A stretch of DNA of 64,000 nucleotides from Ruegeria_B marisflavi (lineage in GTDB: Bacteria > Pseudomonadota > Alphaproteobacteria > Rhodobacterales > Rhodobacteraceae), in the NCBI RefSeq assembly GCF_025673445.1, contig NZ_JAOVQN010000017.1, positions 1 to 64,000 of the forward strand, written 5' to 3'. Of this stretch, positions 16,721 through 25,507 are shown one piece after another. Position 1 is the stretch's first letter. Every line of letters starts with the position of its first letter. The notes under the pieces are model-generated. The model did not search any database and had not been told where the DNA came from. It worked only from the letters and a program-made list of their open reading frames with translations. Made by a program: the position numbers and the translations under genes.

Positions 16721-16963
16721 TTACAGGCTTTTGTGGCTGCCGTCGCACAGCGGCGACTTGTCCGAGTGCTTGCAGCCGCAAAAGAACACCTTTTTGTCGG
16801 CCTCCGCGGTGTATTTCACCGGCGAAAACTCGGACCCCTTGTGTGACCCGTCGCAGAATGGCTGCTTTTGAGATTTGCCGCAGGCACACCAGAAATAGGT
16901 CTTTCCCTCGGTCACTTCGACCGGAAAGGGGGCTTTTTGCGCGATTTCAGGGCTGTCGGACAT
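16721..16963 (-). CDS. double CDGSH iron-sulfur domain protein
   Basis: An 80-aa protein with two MitoNEET-like motifs in tandem: CACGKSQKQPFCDGSHKG and CGCKHSDKSPLCDGSHKS. Each C-x-C-x(n)-C-x3-H set would hold one [2Fe-2S] cluster. Such small proteins are thought to act in redox sensing or iron-sulfur handling. The gene is end-to-end with the second DUF6455 gene, and intact. Confidence 0.95.
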   Translation of the reverse strand: MSDSPEIAQKAPFPVEVTEGKTYFWCACGKSQKQPFCDGSHKGSEFSPVKYTAEADKKVFFCGCKHSDKSPLCDGSHKSL

Positions 16964-17123
16964 GTAACTGTTCCTTTGTGTGGTGGATGTCTGTGAACTT
17001 CACGATAGCGCGGGTCCAGGGCAGGAAAAGGATGAGAAAAGAGCAAGTACCTGCCCTATACCTCTGAAACTGAACCGCTATGCTCAGAATTCGTCTTACT
17101 AGCTTGAAGTCAAATAACAATGA

Positions 17124-17828
17124 CTAGCGGTTTGGTTGCGGAAGCTTTAGTCGAAGGAAACCGTTTTTTCCCAGCACCGTCAGAGCCAGAGCGAGGTGAT
17201 TTTCCTCAGAAACCGTCAAATGGTCTTTTTCGAAACCTCTAATGTCGAAGGCTGTGACAGTGGCTAGCCCATGCACTGCTAGAACATGGCAATTCATTAA
17301 CAGCTCCGCATACGTCTTGTCATAACGAGGTTCGTAAGAGAACGGGCTTCCACCGGTTAGGTAGGTAATTCCTTCGTTTAGAGACAAGTGACTGACGCCC
17401 GTCAGTTGGCTATAAACCCTCCCAAGGAACTTGAGTGCCTTCAAGCGTGGTGTAGCACCATCTTTTTGTTTTCCGGCAAGGATTCCTCGGAGGACCTCAA
17501 CACCTTCAATTTCCTGCCTGATTAAAGCAGATGCACCTACGTATTGCGCCTTTGAAACCGCTGTTTCTACGAGTGAGATGTTTTGAAACATGGCGGCTGC
17601 GACAGCAGAGCGACGTAGTGTACCTTCATCGACATTGAGAGGGCAGATACATTGCGACCGTTCGAAGACTGAGACCACTGCTGAAAGAACGCAGTCGTTC
17701 GCAAAAGCTAAGTCCGGCAGTTCCGTTCGCCAATCAGGAAAGTCTGATTGCAGAGTCCCGAGTGCTAGCCTGTAGTTTTCGGCCTTTTGGAAGAACTGAA
17801 AATCTTTTTCTATCTTAGATGTCCCCAC
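17124..17828 (-). CDS. low-GC orphan protein of unknown function
   Basis: A 234-aa, mostly helical, cytoplasmic-looking protein with no motif I recognise. Base composition is near 45-52% GC in the lines I counted, against over 60% in the neighbours, and codon use differs (many AT-ending codons). The ATG lies inside the end of rimO, overlapping it by 19 bases on the same strand. Composition and lack of family point to horizontal acquisition. Segments such as LNEGITYLTGGSPFSYEPRYDKTYAE are too general to assign; the resemblance to abortive-infection-type helical proteins is impression only. Confidence 0.6.
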   Translation of the reverse strand: MGTSKIEKDFQFFQKAENYRLALGTLQSDFPDWRTELPDLAFANDCVLSAVVSVFERSQCICPLNVDEGTLRRSAVAAAMFQNISLVETAVSKAQYVGASALIRQEIEGVEVLRGILAGKQKDGATPRLKALKFLGRVYSQLTGVSHLSLNEGITYLTGGSPFSYEPRYDKTYAELLMNCHVLAVHGLATVTAFDIRGFEKDHLTVSEENHLALALTVLGKNGFLRLKLPQPNR

Positions 17829-19198
17829 AAATCATACTCGCCAGCCTCGTCAACTTCGACCGTTACGATGTCGCCGGGTTTCAGCCCTTCGAAATCTTCG
17901 TCAATGAACAGGTTGCCGTCGATCTCGGGTGCGTCCGCCTGGGTGCGGCATGTGGCGGCCTCGTCGTCAACCTCATCAACGATCACCTGCATGGTCCGGC
18001 CGACCTTGGCCGCCAGCTTGGCCTCGGAAATTGCCTGCGCTTTTTCCATAAACCTGTCCCAGCGGTCCTGCTTGACCTCTTCGGGCACGTGATCGGGCAG
18101 GTCGTTCGAGCGGGCACCGGCCACGTTTTCGTATTGGAAGCATCCCACGCGATCGAGCTGCGCCTCGTCCATCCAATCCAGCAGCGTCTGGAATTCCTCT
18201 TCGGTTTCACCCGGATAGCCGACGATAAAGGTGGAGCGCAGGGTGATGTCAGGGCAGACCTCCCGCCAGGCTGCGATCTCGTCCAGTGTCTTTGCGGCGG
18301 CGGCCGGGCGCGCCATGCGCCGCAGCGTGTCAGGATGCGCGTGCTGGAACGGAATATCGAGGTATGGCAACAGGTTGGAGGCTGACTCGGCCATCAAGGG
18401 AATCAGGTCCCGCACATGGGGATAGGGGTAGACATAATGCAGCCGCACCCATGCGTCGAGTTGCCCCAACTCGCGTGCCAGATCGGTGATATGGCTGCGC
18501 AGCTCACGGTTTTTCCACAGGTTCACATCATACTTTCGGTCGAGCCCATAAGCGCTTGTGTCCTGAGAGATAATCAGAAGTTCACGCACACCGTTATCCA
18601 CAAGTTTTTCCGCCTCGCGAAGTACCGCGTGTGCCGGCCGGCTTGCAAGTTTCCCGCGCATGTCCGGGATGATGCAGAACTTGCACTTGTGATTGCAGCC
18701 CTCTGAAATCTTTACATAGCTATAGTGCCGGGGTGTCAGCTTGATGCCCGAGGTCGGCAGAAGGTCGACAAACGGATCAGGATCGGGCGGCACCGCTCCG
18801 TGCACCGCGTCCAGCACCTGTTCGTATTGATGCGGCCCGGTGACGGCCAGAACCTTGGGGTGTACGCCCGTGATGTATTCCGGCTCGGCGCCCAGGCAGC
18901 CGGTCACGATCACCTTGCCGTTTTCCTTCAGCGCCTCGCCGATCGCTTCCAGGCTTTCGGCCTTGGCGCTGTCGAGAAACCCGCAGGTATTCACAATCAC
19001 GGCATCGGCGCCCGAATAATCAGGAGAAATGCCATATCCTTCGGCCCTGAGCCGGGTCAGGATACGCTCGCTGTCGACCAATGCCTTGGGGCAACCCAAC
19101 GAGACCATGCCGATTGTCGGCTGGCCGGGACGGGTCGTATCGGTAAGGCGGGCGGCAGGCGCCAGGTCGGGCCGCAGGTTCGGTGGGTTTGTGCTCAT
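17810..19198 (-). CDS. rimO: ribosomal protein S12 methylthiotransferase
   Basis: Radical-SAM enzyme that adds a methylthio group to Asp of ribosomal protein S12. The 462-aa protein has the MTTase N-terminal domain (MVSLGCPKALVDSERI, AVIVNTCGF, and VTGCLGAEP with the third Cys), the radical-SAM CxxxCxxC in GCNHKCKFCIIP, and a C-terminal TRAM domain. Start at MSTNPPNLRPDL; another ATG three codons upstream is possible and neither has a clear ribosome binding site. Its stop lies within the low-GC gene. Confidence 0.96.
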   Translation of the reverse strand: MSTNPPNLRPDLAPAARLTDTTRPGQPTIGMVSLGCPKALVDSERILTRLRAEGYGISPDYSGADAVIVNTCGFLDSAKAESLEAIGEALKENGKVIVTGCLGAEPEYITGVHPKVLAVTGPHQYEQVLDAVHGAVPPDPDPFVDLLPTSGIKLTPRHYSYVKISEGCNHKCKFCIIPDMRGKLASRPAHAVLREAEKLVDNGVRELLIISQDTSAYGLDRKYDVNLWKNRELRSHITDLARELGQLDAWVRLHYVYPYPHVRDLIPLMAESASNLLPYLDIPFQHAHPDTLRRMARPAAAAKTLDEIAAWREVCPDITLRSTFIVGYPGETEEEFQTLLDWMDEAQLDRVGCFQYENVAGARSNDLPDHVPEEVKQDRWDRFMEKAQAISEAKLAAKVGRTMQVIVDEVDDEAATCRTQADAPEIDGNLFIDEDFEGLKPGDIVTVEVDEAGEYDLWGHLR

Positions 19199-19294
19199 GG
19201 CGCGCATATAGAGGGGAACTCTTCTCCTTGCAAATATTGTCCAACCGGGGTCCGTTTGCCATATCGAGGCACACATGAATACGGGAGCAGGCAC

Positions 19295-21229
19295 ATGAAG
19301 TGGCTGGTGCGCATTGCGATCACACTGATCCTGGCGGCGGTCGGGCTGGTCGGGGTTATTCTCTTGCTGCCGGGGGACAAGCTTGCGCGTCTCGCGGCAG
19401 ATCAGATCAGGGCACAAACTGGCCGGGAACTCAGCTTTAGCGGTGATGTTCGCCTCACTTTCTGGCCAGTTCTGGGGGTTGAAACCGGGCCTGTCGTGCT
19501 GGGAAATGCGCCCTGGGCCGGCGAGCAGCCGATGCTGACGGCAAGCAGCCTGGCCATCGGCGTGAACGCACCGGCGCTGCTGGCCGGGGATGTCCGCATC
19601 ACCGGAATCGTGGCCGAGGACCCGCTGCTGCGGCTCGAAAGCTCTCAGGGCCGGGTCAATTGGGCCTTTGACCCTGAAGGCGACCAAGCGCCCCAGGCCG
19701 GGACGGCCCTGCCGGCACAGCAAGCGCGGCTGATCACCCTCGACAGGCTGGAGCTGAAGAACGCCCGCCTGATTCTGATCGAAGAGGCCCAAACCAGGCT
19801 CGACTTTGCCAATGTGGGCATCACCGCCGCCTGGCCGTCCCCCGATGCGCCGCTGCGGTTGCAGGCGAGGCTGCCGCTTGGGGTCGATGCGATTGACGTC
19901 GATCTCACCTTGCCGGATCTACCGGCCTTCTCCGCGGGCCGTGTTGCCGCCTTGCAGATACAGATGAGGGCGCCCGATACCCAGATCGCATTTGATGGTC
20001 ACGCCGCACTCAGCGGTGACATGTCGGGCAAGGCCAGCCTGTCCACAACGGACAGCGCCCGTATGCTGGCGGCCTTTGGCCAGTCCGGGATCACCCTGCC
20101 GCGTGGGTTGGGGCAAAAGGCCGATGTCAGCGCCCAGATCACCTATACCGCCAACGGTCAGCTTGCGCTGCGCGAATTGGCAATGGATATCGACGGCAAC
20201 CGCCTGACCGGGGCTGCGGACATCACCGTGGCCAATCCGCCGCAAGTGACCGCAAAGCTTGCGGCCGGTGCTCTGGACCTCACCGGCCTTTCCACGACCG
20301 CTGCCAGCAGCGGCGCGGCATCTGGTGCAGGCGGATGGTCCACGGTACCCATCGACGCCTCGCCGCTGGCTCTGGCCAACGGTTCGGTCAGGCTGGTTGC
20401 ACAGTCGATTGCGCTTCCGGGGCTGAACCTGGGACCAAGCGATCTGACTGTTTCGCTGGATCAGCGCCGCGCCGTGCTGGCGATGCAGCCGGTCTCCTTG
20501 TTCTCCGGCCAGATCACCGGACAGCTGGTCGCCAACAACCGCAATGGACTGTCGGTAGCGGGAGACATTCGCGCCGATGCGGTCGAGATGCGCGACGCGC
20601 TGTCCACCCTCGCCGGTGTTCAGCGGCTCGCGGGGCCGGCATCGGGCACGCTCAAGTTTCTGGCCGTTGGCAACAGCGAGGATGCGCTGATGCGCTCCTT
20701 GTCCGGCGAGGGCGGTCTGCAAATGGGGCAGGGCGTAATCTCGGGCATCGATCTCGACAACCTGATGGAGCGCGGCGCGGGCGGCGGCGGCACGACGGTG
20801 TTCAACAGCCTTACCGCCAGCTACAAGATCGAAAAGGGCAACCTGTTCAACGGTGACCTGCTGATGTTGCTCGATAATTACAAGGCCAATGGCGAGGGCC
20901 GGGTGGGCCTCGGTGCCCGGGACATCGACTATCTCTTCACCCCGGTCGCGCTGCGTGCCAACGCGGGCCAGGGGCTGGCGGTGCCGGTGCGGATCGTCGG
21001 GCCTTGGGCAAACCCGGCCATACGCCCCGATCTGACCCAGGTCATCGAAAAGGCCACGGGCGTCAATGCGGAGCAGGTCGAAGAAAAGGCCAAGGATGAG
21101 CTGCGCCGCAAGCTTGGAGAGGAACTCGATACCGAGATCCAGCCGGGGCAGGATGTCGAAGAGCTGATCAAGGACCGGCTGCAACAGGAGACAACCAAAG
21201 GTTTGCTCAAGCTCCTGGGTAAGAACTAG
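19295..21229 (+). CDS. AsmA family protein
   Basis: A 644-aa envelope protein of the AsmA/TamB-like bridge group. An N-terminal TM anchor (residues 5-27) is followed by the AsmA N-terminal domain (LSFSGDVRLTFWPVLGVETGPVVLGNAPW) and a long beta-rich periplasmic region. The AsmA C-terminal signature lies near IDLDNLMERG and FNSLTASYKIEKGNLFNGDL. The family is linked to phospholipid transport to the outer membrane. GGGAGCAG precedes the ATG. It stands alone, divergent from rimO. Confidence 0.93.
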   Translation: MKWLVRIAITLILAAVGLVGVILLLPGDKLARLAADQIRAQTGRELSFSGDVRLTFWPVLGVETGPVVLGNAPWAGEQPMLTASSLAIGVNAPALLAGDVRITGIVAEDPLLRLESSQGRVNWAFDPEGDQAPQAGTALPAQQARLITLDRLELKNARLILIEEAQTRLDFANVGITAAWPSPDAPLRLQARLPLGVDAIDVDLTLPDLPAFSAGRVAALQIQMRAPDTQIAFDGHAALSGDMSGKASLSTTDSARMLAAFGQSGITLPRGLGQKADVSAQITYTANGQLALRELAMDIDGNRLTGAADITVANPPQVTAKLAAGALDLTGLSTTAASSGAASGAGGWSTVPIDASPLALANGSVRLVAQSIALPGLNLGPSDLTVSLDQRRAVLAMQPVSLFSGQITGQLVANNRNGLSVAGDIRADAVEMRDALSTLAGVQRLAGPASGTLKFLAVGNSEDALMRSLSGEGGLQMGQGVISGIDLDNLMERGAGGGGTTVFNSLTASYKIEKGNLFNGDLLMLLDNYKANGEGRVGLGARDIDYLFTPVALRANAGQGLAVPVRIVGPWANPAIRPDLTQVIEKATGVNAEQVEEKAKDELRRKLGEELDTEIQPGQDVEELIKDRLQQETTKGLLKLLGKN

Positions 21230-21298
21230 AGAGGCTCCGCCCCATGAACTGCTGCACACGGAAGATTTGGGGCGGACCGAAAGGCAGAACCGGTCGCG

Positions 21299-21325
21299 GC
21301 TTCTTTCTGGTTGAAAATACTCCGG
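21299..21325 (+). repeat. dispersed intergenic repeat, copy A
   Basis: Core GCTTCTTTCTGG...AAATACTCCGG, followed by hairpins. The same core occurs at about 33.2, 36.3, 49.2 and 51.8 kb in both orientations. Here the copy follows the AsmA gene and precedes GC-rich stem-loops (7-bp stem from 21327; 13-bp stem at 21384-21413). Confidence 0.7.
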
Positions 21326-21383
21326 AGCGCGAGGCAGCGCCTCGCAAAAGATCACCGCGCCGCAGGCGCGGCCCGGCCCAACG

Positions 21384-21429
21384 CCTCTCCCCTCTCGTCA
21401 GAGAGGGGAGAGGGGGCGGGAGCGCCCCC
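21384..21429. terminator. strong stem-loops between asmA-like gene and phosphohexomutase
   Basis: A perfect 13-bp stem (21384-21396 with 21401-21413, loop GTCA) overlaps a second stem (21412-21418 with 21423-21429, loop GGAG). No T tract follows. They lie between convergent genes and may work as bidirectional transcript ends or as part of the repeat element just upstream. Confidence 0.5.
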
Positions 21430-21439
21430 TGCCTGTGGG

Positions 21440-22936
21440 TCAGATCGTCTGGTCGTAGTCGCCCACGCCCGGCTCGGTGCGGATCACCGCGTCGATCTCG
21501 GCAAAGATGGCGCGCATCTCGTCTTCGCTTTCGCTGCTTTCGCAGACCACCACCAGGTTCGGCGTGTTAGACGAAGCGCGCACCAGCCCCCAGGAGCCGT
21601 TGTCGAGGATCACACGGGCGCCGTTCACCGTGACCACCTCTTTGATGGCACGCCCGGCAAAGCTGTCGCCAGCGGCATGTTTGGCCACCAGTTTCTCCAC
21701 AAGCCGCTTCAGGATCGCGTATTTCTCGGTGTCGGCGGCATAGGGCGACATGGTGGGTGTCGACCAGGTGCGCGGCAGCGCCTTGCGCAGGTCCGACATG
21801 GACATGTCCGGATTGCGGTCCATCAGCTTGCAGATCTCGACCGCAACCCGCATGCCGCAGTCATAGCCGCGCCCGATGGGTTCCGCCAAGAAGTAGTGGC
21901 CCGATTTCTCGAACCCCGCCAGCGCGCCAATCTCCTTGACCCGGCGTTTCATATGGCTGTGGCCGGTCTTCCAGTAATCGGCCTTGGCGCCGTGTTTCTT
22001 CAACTCGGGATCGGCGGCAAACAGACCGGTGGATTTCACATCGGCCACAAAGGTCGAACCCGGATAAAGCTTGGACAGGTCCCGCGCCATGATCACGCCC
22101 ACCTTGTCGGCAAAAATCTCCTCGCCCTCGTCATCGACCACGCCGCAGCGGTCGCCATCGCCGTCAAAGCCCAGCGCAAAATCGGCGCCGCTGGCTTTGA
22201 CCGTGTCGGCCATGTCATGCAGCATTTCCATGGCTTCGGGGTTGGGGTTGTAGTGCGGGAAGGTATAGTCAAGCTCGTTGTGGCTCGGCACGATCTCGAC
22301 CCCCATGCGGGCAAAGATCTCGGGCGCAAAGGCCGAGGCGGTACCGTTGCCGGTGGCGCAGACCACCTTGAGCGGGCGCGACATGCGGAAATCGCCGACC
22401 AGGTCGTCGATATAGGCCTCTTTGACGCCATCGACGAATTCGTAAGAGCCACCCGGGCGCGCCAAACCCTCTCCGTTCAGCACGATGTCGCGCAGTTCCG
22501 CCATCTCGTCGGGGCCATGGGTCAGTGGCCGGTCAAAGCCCATCTTGACCCCGGTCCAGCCATTGGGGTTGTGGCTGGCCGTCACCATCGCCACGGCGGG
22601 CACATCCAGATGGAACTGGGCGAAATAGGCCATCGGCGACAGGGCGGGGCCAATGTCCTTGACCTGAATCCCGGCCTGCATCAGGCCCAGGATCAGCGCG
22701 TTCTTGATGGACAGAGAATAGTCGCGATAGTCGTTGCCGACGGCGATCACCGGCGCGATGCCGCGGCGGTGTATCTGGGTGCCCAGACCCAGGCCCAGCG
22801 CAGTCATGCCGGGCAGGTTGATCTCTTCGGGGTATTTCCAGCGGGCATCGTATTCACGAAACCCGGTGGGCCGGATCATTGCGTCGCGCAGAAAACTCCA
22901 GGTGTTCGGGGTCACCTCGGCAACGGGTTTGGTCAT
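21440..22936 (-). CDS. phosphomannomutase/phosphoglucomutase
   Basis: A 498-aa alpha-D-phosphohexomutase of the AlgC type, converting hexose 6-phosphates to 1-phosphates for nucleotide sugars. The catalytic serine loop is VTASHNPNGWTGVKMG, the metal loop GFDGDGDRCGVVDD, and the sugar-binding and phosphate-binding loops follow (FEKSGHYF; RASSNTPNLVV). Last gene of the kpsT-kpsE-kdsA cluster, 20 bases after kdsA, which fits supply of capsule or lipopolysaccharide sugars. Confidence 0.93.
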   Translation of the reverse strand: MTKPVAEVTPNTWSFLRDAMIRPTGFREYDARWKYPEEINLPGMTALGLGLGTQIHRRGIAPVIAVGNDYRDYSLSIKNALILGLMQAGIQVKDIGPALSPMAYFAQFHLDVPAVAMVTASHNPNGWTGVKMGFDRPLTHGPDEMAELRDIVLNGEGLARPGGSYEFVDGVKEAYIDDLVGDFRMSRPLKVVCATGNGTASAFAPEIFARMGVEIVPSHNELDYTFPHYNPNPEAMEMLHDMADTVKASGADFALGFDGDGDRCGVVDDEGEEIFADKVGVIMARDLSKLYPGSTFVADVKSTGLFAADPELKKHGAKADYWKTGHSHMKRRVKEIGALAGFEKSGHYFLAEPIGRGYDCGMRVAVEICKLMDRNPDMSMSDLRKALPRTWSTPTMSPYAADTEKYAILKRLVEKLVAKHAAGDSFAGRAIKEVVTVNGARVILDNGSWGLVRASSNTPNLVVVCESSESEDEMRAIFAEIDAVIRTEPGVGDYDQTI

Positions 22937-22956
22937 GTCAAATTCTCTTGTTCTTC

Positions 22957-23790
22957 TTAGATGCGAATGGGCTCTGCCTTAGCAAGGGCATCGAAGCGCA
23001 TCAAGGTGGCGATCAGATCAGGCATCTGATCGAGATAGATCATGTTCGGACCGTCACAGGGGGCATTGTCGGGATCCTGGTGGGTCTCCATGAACACGCC
23101 CGCCACGCCCACCGCCACCGCGGCACGCGCCATGACCGGCGCAAACTCGCGCTGCCCACCGGACGCCCCGCCAAGTCCGCCCGGTTGCGCCACCGCATGG
23201 GTGGCGTCCATGATCACCGGATAGCCCGTGCGCGCCATTTCCGGCAGCGACTGCATGTCGACCACTAGCCGGTTATAGCCAAAGCTGACCCCCCGTTCGG
23301 TGAGCAGAATGTTGCTGTTGCCGGTACTTTCGATCTTGGCTGCGACATTGGGCATGTCCCAAGGCGCCAGAAACTGGCCTTTCTTGACGTTGACCACGGC
23401 ACCGGTCGCACCGGCCGCTTTCAACAGCGCAGTCTGGCGGCACAGAAAGGCCGGGATCTGCAAGACATCGCAGACCTCGGCGACAGGGGCACATTGCTCT
23501 TTCTCATGCACATCGGTCAGAACCGGCACGCCGATTGTGTCCTTGACCGATTGCAGCACCGCCAGCCCCTTGTCGAGTCCAAGCGCAGGCGCGGCATTGA
23601 CCGAGGTTCTGTTGGCTTTGTCGAAAGACCCCTTGAAGACATATTGCGCGCCGACGGCGTCGCAGGCGTCCTTCAGTGTGCCGGCGATCATCTGCGCATG
23701 ATCGGCGGATTCCAGCTGGCAGGGGCCGGCGATGATGGTCAACGGTCGGTCGTTGCCAATGGTGAGGCCGGCGATTTTGACGTGTTTCAT
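22957..23790 (-). CDS. kdsA: 3-deoxy-8-phosphooctulonate synthase (KDO 8-phosphate synthase)
   Basis: Condenses phosphoenolpyruvate with arabinose 5-phosphate to KDO-8-P in the cytoplasm. The 277-aa TIM barrel has IIAGPCQLES, the KGSFDKANRTS substrate loop, PVLTDVHEKEQ and IMDATHAVAQPGG. Being placed 4 bases after the capsule-export gene kpsE, it is probably translated with it. In group-2 type capsules a KDO-containing lipid linker anchors the polymer, which would explain the pairing; the copy could equally serve lipid A. Confidence 0.95.
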   Translation of the reverse strand: MKHVKIAGLTIGNDRPLTIIAGPCQLESADHAQMIAGTLKDACDAVGAQYVFKGSFDKANRTSVNAAPALGLDKGLAVLQSVKDTIGVPVLTDVHEKEQCAPVAEVCDVLQIPAFLCRQTALLKAAGATGAVVNVKKGQFLAPWDMPNVAAKIESTGNSNILLTERGVSFGYNRLVVDMQSLPEMARTGYPVIMDATHAVAQPGGLGGASGGQREFAPVMARAAVAVGVAGVFMETHQDPDNAPCDGPNMIYLDQMPDLIATLMRFDALAKAEPIRI

Positions 23791-23794
23791 GGGA

Positions 23795-25507
23795 CTATGA
23801 GGATACCTGTTCTCTGAGGATCGACGCGGTGAGCGAGATCATCAGGTAGATACCAGCAAAGAGCAGGAATGCCAAAATCGTATTTTCAAAGCTGCGCGGA
23901 TAGCTCGGCTCCTCGCTCGGCACCGGATTGACCGACACGGTCAGATAGCGCACCTGCCGGTTAGCCTCCATCCGGGTGGTTTCCATCTGTTGCAGCGCCG
24001 ATTGCAGCATCATATCCCGCGTGGCCAGGTCGGCTTGTGCCATCTGGATACGCACGCTCAGGCGCGCCAGCGAATTCTCGCCGCGGGAGGTGTCGAGCAT
24101 TTGGGCATTCAGGTCGCTAAGCAGGTTGTTGAGTCGAGTGATATCGGCGCGGGTACCGTCCACCTTAGCCTTGCTTGGGCGAGCGTTGTCCAACAGGGCC
24201 GCCAGTTGCAGCTCTTTTTCCTGGATCTGCACTTCGACCTGGTCGATGCGACCGCGAAGGCTGGCGATCACACCTTCAGGATCGAGCAACGAGCCTTCTT
24301 GCTGCAACTCGACCAGCGCCTCTTGCGCCTTGCGGCGTTCGGCTTGGGCGTCCTCGAAACTCTGGCGGGCTTCGCGCATCTGGTCTTCGCGTTTCTGGCC
24401 CGACAGGTTGTTCACCCGATCCTCGGCATAGGTCAGCAGGCTTTCTGAGAACTCCGTCGCCACTTGCGGATCGGGCGCGGCAACCTCCATCCGGATCACG
24501 CCTTCGGTCGGGTCATAGCCGATTTTCACGATACGACTGTATATCTTATAGGCTTCTTCGTTGGTGGCATCAGGCGCCAGTCTCTGGATCGGGTCGATCC
24601 AGGGCTGTTGGAATTGCGCCTTGAACCCGCGGTCGCGGTCCAGTTGTAACATCGCTTCTTTCGACTCGAGGAAAGACTGGACCGAGATCGAATCCTGGCT
24701 GGTCGCGAATTGGGTTCCGGCAAAAAAACCGCCCAGTCCGCCCAAAGAGCCATCCGCTTGAAGGATCACAAATTCGGACTTGCTGGCATACATCGGGGTG
24801 GCGACAGCGTAGAAATAAAATCCCGCGATAAGTGTCGGCAGCCCGACAAACACCGCAAGCCGGGTCAGCAGTTGCATCAACTTGCGCCGACGACGGCGCA
24901 TGATGTCCTGCTGGATTTTTCCGATCTCCATTTCGCGGCGTTGGGTCGGGCTCATCTCGGTCGAGGGCAATGTCTGGCGCGGCTGTACCGTCTGCGGCAA
25001 CTGGATCTTGGGTTCAGGCTTTTCCGCCTTCTTTTCCGGCCGCTGCACGACAAGGTCCAGCATATTGCCGCGCTCCAGCGGATCGATCCCGTTTGCGCGC
25101 AATTGTCGGACGGCATCGTAATCCGAGGTGACGGGCAGATTGTGTTTTTGCGCCAACCGGCGCGCCATGCGCAACTGTCGGCCGGTCAATCCTTCGCGTT
25201 TGATAGCGTCGATTTCCTCATTGGCGGCGGTTTCCGTGGCCGATGACACCTGACCCTGCATTGCGTTGCGGTAGCTTTCGGCTTCGCCTGTCGTGGGCTG
25301 GACCCGCGAATTGGCCGCCCCGGTGCGGGGCTTGACTTCTTCGGCCGGTGGTGTGGCCGGGCGCGGCGGGGCGGTTTGCGGCCGCAAGGGCGCAACATTG
25401 CTGGGCTGCACTGCGGAACCCGTGGCGGCAGGGGCGGGCTGGGCGCCTTCCGGCACACCGCCTGCGCGGCGGATGCGGAACTTCTTAGCCTTGGGTTTGG
25501 TAATCAT
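23795..25507 (-). CDS. kpsE: capsule polysaccharide export inner-membrane protein, KpsE-like
   Basis: A 570-aa polysaccharide co-polymerase/export protein. A long N-terminal cytoplasmic tail (about 200 residues, Pro/Ala/Gln-rich) precedes TM1 (LAVFVGLPTLIAGFYFYAV), then a periplasmic domain with long coiled coil (LVELQQEGSLLDPEGVIASL onward) and a C-terminal TM (TILAFLLFAGIYLMISL). Typical KpsE is about 380 aa; the extra length is the N-terminal tail. Start set at MITKPKAKKFRIRR. It overlaps the kpsT stop by 23 bases. Confidence 0.88.
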   Translation of the reverse strand: MITKPKAKKFRIRRAGGVPEGAQPAPAATGSAVQPSNVAPLRPQTAPPRPATPPAEEVKPRTGAANSRVQPTTGEAESYRNAMQGQVSSATETAANEEIDAIKREGLTGRQLRMARRLAQKHNLPVTSDYDAVRQLRANGIDPLERGNMLDLVVQRPEKKAEKPEPKIQLPQTVQPRQTLPSTEMSPTQRREMEIGKIQQDIMRRRRRKLMQLLTRLAVFVGLPTLIAGFYFYAVATPMYASKSEFVILQADGSLGGLGGFFAGTQFATSQDSISVQSFLESKEAMLQLDRDRGFKAQFQQPWIDPIQRLAPDATNEEAYKIYSRIVKIGYDPTEGVIRMEVAAPDPQVATEFSESLLTYAEDRVNNLSGQKREDQMREARQSFEDAQAERRKAQEALVELQQEGSLLDPEGVIASLRGRIDQVEVQIQEKELQLAALLDNARPSKAKVDGTRADITRLNNLLSDLNAQMLDTSRGENSLARLSVRIQMAQADLATRDMMLQSALQQMETTRMEANRQVRYLTVSVNPVPSEEPSYPRSFENTILAFLLFAGIYLMISLTASILREQVSS

